DNA of 10,680 nucleotides from contig MFBO01000004.1 in the NCBI GenBank assembly GCA_001774995.1, positions 1-10,680 on the forward strand, in the 5' to 3' direction. Under the pieces are notes generated by a model. The model ran no database searches. It was given only the letters and a program-made list of their open reading frames with translations, and was not told where the DNA came from. A program made the position numbers and the translations under genes. Below, piece by piece: positions 6,415-10,680 of this stretch (positions are counted from its first letter, which is position 1; the number at the start of each line of letters is the position of its first letter). Source of the DNA: Candidatus Curtissbacteria bacterium RIFCSPLOWO2_01_FULL_38_11b (lineage in GTDB: Bacteria > Patescibacteriota > Microgenomatia > Curtissbacterales > GWA2-41-24).

Positions 6415-6452
6415 ATTGTTAGTATTTAAGAATATTTAACAATATTTGTCAA
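6413..6452 (-). promoter_or_regulatory. Promoter and inverted-repeat operator of the RHH/RelE operon
   Basis: Minus strand: a consensus TTGACA (6452-6447), an 18-bp spacer and TAAATA (6428-6423), then the ATG at 6414 with almost no leader. Perfect 9-bp arms ATATTGTTA (6413-6421) and TAACAATAT (6437-6445) flank the -10 box. These are likely RHH binding sites; autorepression is inferred. Confidence 0.55.
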
Positions 6453-6459
6453 GATATTG

Positions 6460-6487
6460 CTGATAACTTGTTACTTGTCACCTGTTT
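6460..6487. repeat. Degenerate heptamer tandem repeat
   Basis: Four 7-base units, ctgataa, cttgtta, cttgtca and cctgttt, sit between the RHH operon promoter and pilD fragment D. The third unit supplies the TTGTCA -35 box of promoter D. It resembles, on the opposite strand, the clearer TGACAAT heptamers at 8226. Confidence 0.4.
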
Positions 6488-6504
6488 TCTTCTTTCGCTA
6501 TGCT
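6475..6504 (+). promoter_or_regulatory. pilD-type promoter, copy D
   Basis: TTGTCA at 6475-6480, an 18-bp spacer and TATGCT at 6499-6504, the same spacing and -10 as copy B and the intact pilD. Confidence 0.45.
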
Positions 6505-6576
6505 AGATTGTACGTTCTTTTGGTTGATTGTCATTTTTGCTGTAGGTTCTGCAGTCGGCAGTTTTTTGAATGTAGT
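6500..6576 (+). pseudogene. pilD 5' fragment, copy D (most diverged)
   Basis: The frame reads TFFWLIVIFAVGSAVGSFLN then VV from 6512, aligning with PilD residues 1-22. At the position of the PilD start codon it has ACG (6512), so the normal start is lost. An in-frame ATG at 6500 lies inside the -10 box and could only serve a longer upstream transcript. The core AGTTTTTTGAATGT is intact at 6560-6573. The frame stops at 6626-6628. Unlike A-C, no toxin-antitoxin pair follows: only 64 bp separate the fragment end from the -10 of the intact gene. Confidence 0.78.
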
Positions 6577-6615
6577 AGGGGGCCTGTCGATTATTCAGAT
6601 ATTTCAGATGAATGC

Positions 6616-6645
6616 TTGCGCTTTTTAAGGCTTGTTGGTTATGCT
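6616..6645 (+). promoter_or_regulatory. Promoter of intact pilD and probably of the pilus operon
   Basis: TTGCGC at 6616-6621, an 18-bp spacer and TATGCT at 6640-6645, only six bases before the GTG at 6652. Transcription would start at or next to the start codon, giving a leaderless message. The same geometry in the fragment copies supports this reading. Confidence 0.6.
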
Positions 6646-6651
6646 AGATGT

Positions 6652-7425
6652 GTGATTTTTTATCTTATCCTTTCCTTTATCTTTGGCAGTGCTGTTGGCA
6701 GTTTTTTGAATGTGGTTATAGATAGGACGGTGCGGGGTGAAGGTATTGTGGGCAGATCCTATTGTGATCATTGTCGAGCGACTCTTTCGACTCTCGATTT
6801 AATTCCAATTTTTAGCTTTGTTGCACTTGGTGCCAGGTGTCGATATTGCAAAAAAGCATTAAGCTGGCAGTACCCAGTTGTTGAAGGGCTAACCGCCCTA
6901 CTTTTTACTATTGCCTTTTATAGTTTGGTAATCATGGGTGATTTAAATCTAATAACTTTAATTTTTTACTTTTTGACAATATCTGTTGGTATTGTTGTTG
7001 CGGTAGTTGACTTTAAATTTTCCCTTGTGCCTACAACTTTGGTATATGCAGCTACTCTTATTACGCTTTTTTACAACTTTTTTTTCTTAGACCCTCCTGT
7101 TTTTGTTGAAAACGTACTGGCAGCATTTATTCTGGCATTAATTTTTTTGCTAATTGTGGTTTTATCGCGTGGTAGGGGTATGGGGCAAGGTGATATTGTG
7201 CTGGTTTTTTGGATTGGCTTAGTATTAGGTTATAAAGAAGCCTTTGTTGCCATGTTTTTGGCGTTTTCAGTTGGTGCTGTTGTTTCGCTAGCATTAATTG
7301 CTGCTCGTAAAAAGCATTTTGGACAGACAATCCCGTTTGCTCCTTTTCTGATTTTGGGGTTTTTTACAAGTCTATTTTACTCACAGCAGATAATAGATTG
7401 GTATTTAAAATTTGTATATCGATGA
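6652..7425 (+). CDS. pilD: Type IV prepilin peptidase PilD (A24 family)
   Basis: 257 residues from GTG 6652. The frame is open back to 6457, but homology and the promoter place the start at 6652. Domain order is normal: a first membrane segment with GSAVGSFLNVV (12-22), a cytoplasmic zinc loop with C38-x2-C41 and C63-x2-C66, WQYPVVEGLTALLF (72-85), then further membrane segments. The two catalytic aspartates of the aspartyl protease are present: D120 in VAVVDFK and D181 in GMGQGD (176-181). Known role: cuts the leader of prepilins at the inner membrane and, in many bacteria, N-methylates the new N-terminus. It heads the plus-strand pilus operon and is followed after 19 bp by a PilX-like gene. 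Its 5' end and promoter are repeated four times upstream. The intact motifs argue that the gene is functional despite the neighbouring insertions. Confidence 0.93.
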   Translation: MIFYLILSFIFGSAVGSFLNVVIDRTVRGEGIVGRSYCDHCRATLSTLDLIPIFSFVALGARCRYCKKALSWQYPVVEGLTALLFTIAFYSLVIMGDLNLITLIFYFLTISVGIVVAVVDFKFSLVPTTLVYAATLITLFYNFFFLDPPVFVENVLAAFILALIFLLIVVLSRGRGMGQGDIVLVFWIGLVLGYKEAFVAMFLAFSVGAVVSLALIAARKKHFGQTIPFAPFLILGFFTSLFYSQQIIDWYLKFVYR

Positions 7426-7444
7426 GGTGACAATGTAAATAGGT

Positions 7445-8221
7445 ATGAAATCTGGCCAAATATTAATTCTTGTCTTGTTAATAGTTGTTGTTGCACTTGC
7501 AATCGGGTTGTCTGTTGCCTCAAGAAACATTATCAATCTTAGGACTTCAACACAAATTGATCAATCGCAAAGAGCATTTTCAGCAGCAGAAGGCGGCATC
7601 GAAAAGGTTCTTTCGCGATTGCCTGAAAATATCGGAGAAAGCACTGTTCAAGTTGGTGATCTTAAGGCAAAAGTAAATGTTGTGGCCTCGAACATTTACA
7701 AGCGTTCAATTAGCCTTGGAGACGTTGGACAAATACTTTTAGAGGGTGCTACCGGGGGTGAGATCAAAATTGAATGGGCGGAATTACAAACATCAGAAGT
7801 TGAGGATACTAAGGGTGGTCCTGCATCAATTGAGGTCCTTCAAGTTTACGGTGAGGATTCAAATCAGCAAACCCGCTGGTATTTCGGGGGAAAATTTCCA
7901 AGAAGTGGAGAGGATTTGTATTCTGAAAAATCATTAGGACACAAATCTTGCTTAAGTAGCGAATATTGGGGATGCGTTATTTTGGGAATTCAAAAACCTT
8001 CACCGAAAATATTGAGGATTAAACCATTTTGGGCAAGCACAACGGTAAAAGTTTCCGGAGTCGATAGTGGTGCATTATCACTTCAATCTTTTGATATCAC
8101 ATCTACTTCCACAACTGATTGGGGAATTACTCGCAAAGTGCAGGTTACAAGAACTGCCTTACCGCAATTACCGGCGATATTCGATTATGTGTTATATTCT
8201 GAAGGGGATATTGTAAAATAA
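7445..8221 (+). CDS. PilX-like minor pilin / pilus assembly protein
   Basis: 258 residues from ATG 7445. The N-terminus MKSGQILILVLLIVVVALAI is a short basic leader plus a hydrophobic helix (about 5-25), as in prepilin-like proteins. It is followed by the PilX/GspK-type AFSAAEGGIEKVLSRLP at about 45-61. A cut after G4 by the PilD encoded just upstream is plausible, though the usual Glu at position +5 of the mature protein is missing. The rest is a Ser/Thr/Gly-rich extracellular domain with two cysteines, ending with FDYVLYSEGDIVK. Known of the family: minor pilins that prime assembly or modify pilus function. The translation start is odd: the good GAGGTGA at 7424-7430 sits next to an ATG-TAA at 7433, not at the proper distance from 7445. 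Confidence 0.75.
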   Translation: MKSGQILILVLLIVVVALAIGLSVASRNIINLRTSTQIDQSQRAFSAAEGGIEKVLSRLPENIGESTVQVGDLKAKVNVVASNIYKRSISLGDVGQILLEGATGGEIKIEWAELQTSEVEDTKGGPASIEVLQVYGEDSNQQTRWYFGGKFPRSGEDLYSEKSLGHKSCLSSEYWGCVILGIQKPSPKILRIKPFWASTTVKVSGVDSGALSLQSFDITSTSTTDWGITRKVQVTRTALPQLPAIFDYVLYSEGDIVK

Positions 8222-8225
8222 CAGC

Positions 8226-8267
8226 TGACATTTGACAATTGACATTTGACAATTGACAATTGACTAT
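8226..8267. repeat. Heptamer tandem repeat (TGACAAT/TGACATT)
   Basis: Six 7-base units in a row: TGACATT, TGACAAT, TGACATT, TGACAAT, TGACAAT, TGACTAT. They fill nearly the whole gap between the PilX-like gene and the next ATG (8269). Each junction makes a TTGACA box, but none is well spaced to the TATTAT at 8265-8270, so a promoter role is uncertain. Copy number could vary by slippage. Confidence 0.85.
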
Positions 8268-8268
8268 T

Positions 8269-8523
8269 ATGGACAGAAAGAAACTTTTATTATCTATTAT
8301 TGGATTTTTAGCACTAGTTTTGCCTATAATACTTCTTGTGGTATTTACAGGTAATAAAGAGAAACAACCCAGTGCATCTTTAGAGCAAAGACAAATTGAC
8401 CCACAAACTGTTGAAGATGTGGTTAATAAATTTCCAACGCCTGAACCTATAAGCGTACCCTCTCAAGTTCCATCCACTCGATCGGCTACTCCAAGATTGG
8501 AAGGTAGCCCACAGGCTCAGTAG
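8269..8523 (+). CDS. Small membrane-anchored Pro/Ser-rich protein, unknown function
   Basis: 84 residues from ATG 8269; a TTG three codons upstream at 8260 lies in the heptamer repeat and is less likely. Lysines at 4-5 are followed by one hydrophobic helix (about 6-26), then a charged, Pro-, Ser- and Thr-rich tail with no cysteines and no recognisable domain. The expected topology is an N-terminal anchor with the tail outside the membrane. It lies between a PilX-like gene and pilM (9-bp gap), so it is probably transcribed with the pilus genes. It could be an accessory pilus or envelope protein. I do not recognise a family and assign no function. Confidence 0.65.
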   Translation: MDRKKLLLSIIGFLALVLPIILLVVFTGNKEKQPSASLEQRQIDPQTVEDVVNKFPTPEPISVPSQVPSTRSATPRLEGSPQAQ

Positions 8524-8532
8524 TTTTTTGTT

Positions 8533-9552
8533 ATGTCTGCCCAGATATTTGGTCTTGATATCGGAAGATCCTTAATTAAAATAGCCCAAGTTAAAGTAAG
8601 CGGTGGGAAAAAAGAGTTAGTGACAGTTGGTAATACCCCTTCCACAAAAGATGGTCTTAAAACAGAATCAAGGCCCCAGTTAAAAGAACTTTCAGAAATT
8701 GTAAAGACTCTTGTAAAAAATTCCCGGATTGAAGGGAATCGGTGCGCGGTATCTATTGTTGAAGCACAAACAGTAACAAGACTAGTTGAATTGCCAAATT
8801 TAACAGATAAAGAGCTGTCAAGCGCAATTAATTGGGAAGCAGATCAATATATCCCACTTCCTCTGAAAGATGTTAATCTGCAGTACAAAGTGGTATTCAG
8901 GCCTCAGCCAGGTACAAATGGCAAAATGCAAGTACTTCTGATTGCCGCACCAAAGAGGGTAGTTGATAAATATCTTGAGGTTGTCAAGATGGCGGGGCTT
9001 GAACTTTGTGCACTTGAGACAGAATCGTCTTCTTTGGCAAGAGCTCTAACTACTGCCTACGATCCTTTATCTTTGATGGTTTCTATAGGAGCAGTTTCTA
9101 CTGAAATGATACTGGCAAAGGGTGGGAATGCTTACTTTTCCAGATCAGTTGCAAGCGGCGGACAAGCATTAACAAAGACAATTATGAGTGAGTTTTCACT
9201 CTCTGAAAAGCAAGCTGAAGAATATAAAATGGCCTATGGATTACTTGAAGATAAGTTATCAGGAAAAATCGCTGCAGTTTTAAAACCTGTTCTTGATATT
9301 TTGGTTGGGGAAATTTTGAAGGCAGTTGAATATGGACGGACTCATATGCAAGGTGATTTATTAACTAGAGTTATTATTTGTGGCGGTGGTGCATACTTAC
9401 CAGGGCTATGTGAATTTATAACGGAGAAAACCAGCATGGAAGTGATTTTGGCTGACCCGTGGGCTGATTTTTCAAAGAATGGTTTAATTTTAAAAGTTCC
9501 TGGGCAGGGTAGCTTTTATAGCGTGGCTACCGGTCTTGCTTTGAGAACTTGA
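8533..9552 (+). CDS. pilM: Type IV pilus assembly protein PilM
   Basis: 339 residues from ATG 8533, a normal PilM length. It has the actin/FtsA-like ATPase fold: the first phosphate loop FGLDIGRSLIKIAQ at about 6-19 (D9 is the expected acidic residue), a PilM-typical SAINWEADQYIPLPLKDV segment near residue 100, the adenosine-loop region GGGAYLPGL at 284-292, and the ending YSVATGLALR seen in most PilM proteins. Known role: a cytoplasmic ring protein that binds the N-terminal tail of PilN and links the PilN/PilO inner-membrane complex to the assembly motor. The following pilN and pilO genes agree. No Shine-Dalgarno sequence is visible before the start. Confidence 0.93.
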   Translation: MSAQIFGLDIGRSLIKIAQVKVSGGKKELVTVGNTPSTKDGLKTESRPQLKELSEIVKTLVKNSRIEGNRCAVSIVEAQTVTRLVELPNLTDKELSSAINWEADQYIPLPLKDVNLQYKVVFRPQPGTNGKMQVLLIAAPKRVVDKYLEVVKMAGLELCALETESSSLARALTTAYDPLSLMVSIGAVSTEMILAKGGNAYFSRSVASGGQALTKTIMSEFSLSEKQAEEYKMAYGLLEDKLSGKIAAVLKPVLDILVGEILKAVEYGRTHMQGDLLTRVIICGGGAYLPGLCEFITEKTSMEVILADPWADFSKNGLILKVPGQGSFYSVATGLALRT

Positions 9553-9575
9553 GTTCTGTTACGCTGATTTTATAG

Positions 9576-9663
9576 GAGTTAGAAACTAGAGTTAAGGGGA
9601 TAGTTTTTTGCGGGACAATAAATGGCCAAACTGTGGACTCTAAACTCTATTTCACTATTAACT
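9576..9663. repeat. Two degenerate heptamer clusters with partial inverted symmetry in the pilM-pilN gap
   Basis: Left cluster gagttag, aaactag, agttaag (9576-9596); right cluster gactcta, aactcta, tttcact, attaact (9636-9663). TAGAGTT (9587-9593) on the left and AACTCTA (9643-9649) on the right are exact inverted copies, so a stem with a loop of about 50 bases is possible. The 116-bp gap is unusual, since pilM and pilN are normally adjacent. Confidence 0.45.
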
Positions 9664-9668
9664 AAATA

Positions 9669-10202
9669 ATGGCAGAAATAAATCTTATACCACAGGAATC
9701 TAAAAAGTCAGATGACTTTGAAAAATTGCGAGGCAAAATTGTTATTGTTTCAATTATAGTATTGGTTTTAACGGCGTTAGCAGCAATTGTAACTTTAGCT
9801 TTTTTTGCTTATCGAGTTTCTCAAAGAGAAGATTTACTTTCAAAAGTGCAGGAGGCTTCAGCTACTGTCAATAGTTATAAGGAGAATGAGGAATTGATTG
9901 TTGTTACCAAGGATAAGTCTTCTATCTCTTCGCGAATTTTAGGCGCTAGACTGGATATGGTTAATGTATTTACAACTTTAGCGCAAATCATTCCAAAAAA
10001 TGTCTATTTTACGGATTTTAAAATTACAAGTGCTGATATTCAAATCAGTGGCCGGGCAGGATCTTCGGCTGAAATTGCCGGATTAATGTCTGCTCTTCTT
10101 TCAACTGAGGGCGCAAGAATCGCATCTAATGTTTCTATTAATTCTTTGGTTTCTGATGAGACTGGAGCATATACATTTGGCTTAGTTGCAAAAGTTAAAT
10201 AA
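9669..10202 (+). CDS. pilN: Type IV pilus assembly protein PilN
   Basis: 177 residues from ATG 9669. The first residues, MAEINLIPQE, carry the short conserved INL(L/I)P tail by which PilN binds PilM in the cytoplasm. A single membrane helix follows (about 24-48), then a coiled-coil-prone stretch (49-95) and a compact alpha/beta domain with IIPKNVYFTDFKITSADIQI and SGRAGSSAEIAGLMSAL, matching the ferredoxin-like periplasmic domain of PilN. Its stop codon touches the start of pilO. Known role: an inner-membrane scaffold that pairs with PilO. Spacing to pilM is unusually wide (116 bp), so it may have its own translational or transcriptional control. Confidence 0.88.
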   Translation: MAEINLIPQESKKSDDFEKLRGKIVIVSIIVLVLTALAAIVTLAFFAYRVSQREDLLSKVQEASATVNSYKENEELIVVTKDKSSISSRILGARLDMVNVFTTLAQIIPKNVYFTDFKITSADIQISGRAGSSAEIAGLMSALLSTEGARIASNVSINSLVSDETGAYTFGLVAKVK

Positions 10203-10680
10203 ATGAACCTGCCTACAATACCTGTTTTTAAAATAAAAGAAATTTCTGAAGCTAGTCGTGCATTTACATTGGTGGTGCCAGTTGGGTCAATTATTATTTC
10301 CCTATTAATTGTCGGTTTTGTAATTTGGCCCAAAATTAATGAGATACTTGCATTACAGAAAGATAATGAACAACTTGCTATGCAAGCGGATAGCCTGGAG
10401 AAAAAGGCCAGTATATTAGCTGGGCTTGATAAAAATAAACTTGAAGAACAGTTAATTGCAGCTGAACAATTGCTGCCGTCTGATAAAAATGTATTTTCAG
10501 TTCTAAGGCAGGTCGAAGTATCTGCTAGCCAATCCGGAATTCTTCTAAATAAGGTTGAGGCCGTTGCAGGGACTATAAATGAGGAAGTAAGTACTTTGCC
10601 AGCTGTACCTATTGCACCGAGTGTACCGACTACACCAACGACTCCAACTGATAACCCGGTAGCTGGTGCTATACCAAGCC
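10203..10680 (+). CDS. pilO: Type IV pilus assembly protein PilO, N-terminal part (cut by window edge)
   Basis: ATG 10203 follows the pilN stop (10200-10202) with no gap, and the frame is open to the window end, giving 159 residues. It shows a short cytoplasmic tail, one membrane helix (about 21-42), a coiled-coil region (44-90) with INEILALQKDNEQLAMQ, and LLPSDKNVFSVLRQVEVSAS (91-109), which matches the start of the PilO periplasmic domain. From about residue 132 there is a Pro/Thr/Ala-rich low-complexity stretch, unusual inside this domain. The family assignment rests on order after pilM-pilN and on topology. The C-terminal half lies outside the window. Confidence 0.82.
   Translation, partial: MNLPTIPVFKIKEISEASRAFTLVVPVGSIIISLLIVGFVIWPKINEILALQKDNEQLAMQADSLEKKASILAGLDKNKLEEQLIAAEQLLPSDKNVFSVLRQVEVSASQSGILLNKVEAVAGTINEEVSTLPAVPIAPSVPTTPTTPTDNPVAGAIPS

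Larger units (their letters stand above)
4333..6651. other. Array of toxin-antitoxin modules separated by pilD 5'-end copies
   Basis: This region alternates plus-strand pilD promoter/5'-end fragments (A, B, C, D) with minus-strand toxin-antitoxin operons. The order is fragment A, DUF433/DUF5615 pair, fragment B, Phd/RelE-ParE pair, fragment C, RHH/RelE pair, fragment D, a 64-bp spacer, and then the intact pilD. Fragments A, B and C begin about 0.73 kb apart. Each fragment includes -35 and -10 boxes, the start region and about 22 codons, and ends just after the same 14-base core. Each pair has its toxin gene next to the fragment end and its antitoxin promoter next to the next fragment. The unit is therefore 'TA operon plus replacement pilD 5' end'. 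What is seen: the repeated, same-oriented arrangement. Inference: successive insertions at one site in pilD. No integrase or transposase is encoded here. Confidence 0.8.

Noticed and set aside
6457..6651. N-terminal extension of PilD back to 6457
   Set aside because: The extra 65 codons contain fragment D read in the wrong frame and have no homology to PilD; the promoter and fragment alignment place the start at 6652.
4371..6720. Regular repeats with spacers, suggesting a CRISPR-like array
   Set aside because: The spacers are about 0.6 kb and encode TA operons, the repeats are diverged coding sequence of pilD, and there is no cas gene.
8522..8536. AGTTTTTTGTTATGT before pilM and AGTTTTTTG at 9602-9610 resemble the pilD core
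   Set aside because: Only the T-run with a few flanking bases is shared, no pilD sequence surrounds them and no TA genes are next to them; likely chance in AT-rich DNA.
10040..10333. Minus-strand frame opposite pilN/pilO
   Set aside because: It overlaps well supported PilN and PilO coding sequence and shows no domain pattern.
1..10680. Possible alternative genetic code (UGA as glycine), as in some CPR bacteria
   Set aside because: UGA ends several well supported genes at sensible positions, including pilD, the glycosyltransferase and the DUF5615 toxin.

Overview
The window looks like a chromosomal piece of a low-GC bacterium of the Candidate Phyla Radiation (Patescibacteria), most plausibly a Microgenomates-like lineage. 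This is inferred from AT-rich DNA, very short or overlapping intergenic gaps, starts that mostly lack a Shine-Dalgarno sequence, a compact type IV pilus cluster, and DUF433/DUF5615 and RelE-type toxin-antitoxin pairs. UGA is used as a stop several times, so the UGA-glycine code of some CPR groups does not apply.

Left part (1-4224, all minus strand): one tightly packed operon for surface-sugar synthesis. In transcription order it holds a zinc-ribbon SAM methyltransferase, a GT2 glycosyltransferase, an RmlC-type epimerase, an RmlD-type reductase, a DUF218/YdcF-like protein, and the start of a probable sugar O-methyltransferase cut by the window edge. Overlaps of 17, 4 and 8 bp support a single transcript. 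The genes together suggest making and methylating a deoxysugar for a cell-surface glycan.

Middle part (about 4333-6651): the most unusual stretch. Three unrelated toxin-antitoxin operons (DUF433/DUF5615, Phd/RelE-ParE, RHH/RelE), all on the minus strand, are separated by plus-strand copies of the promoter plus the first ~22 codons of the prepilin peptidase gene pilD. There are four truncated copies (A 4371, B 5113, C 5836, D ~6512) before the intact gene at 6652. All four stop at nearly the same codon, just after a shared AGTTTTTTGAATGT core. They differ from one another mainly by synonymous changes. The layout is what repeated insertion into one site in pilD would leave if each incoming unit carried a toxin-antitoxin pair plus a replacement pilD promoter and 5' end. 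No recombinase gene is present in the window.

Right part (6652-10680, all plus strand): a type IV pilus operon. It contains PilD prepilin peptidase with intact catalytic aspartates and zinc cysteines, a PilX-like minor pilin, a small membrane-anchored Pro/Ser-rich protein, PilM, PilN, and the N-terminal part of PilO. Degenerate 7-bp tandem repeats occupy the gap before the small protein, the pilM-pilN gap, and the leader of pilD fragment D. The only good promoter I see for this operon is the one directly in front of pilD, which is the element each inserted unit appears to duplicate.
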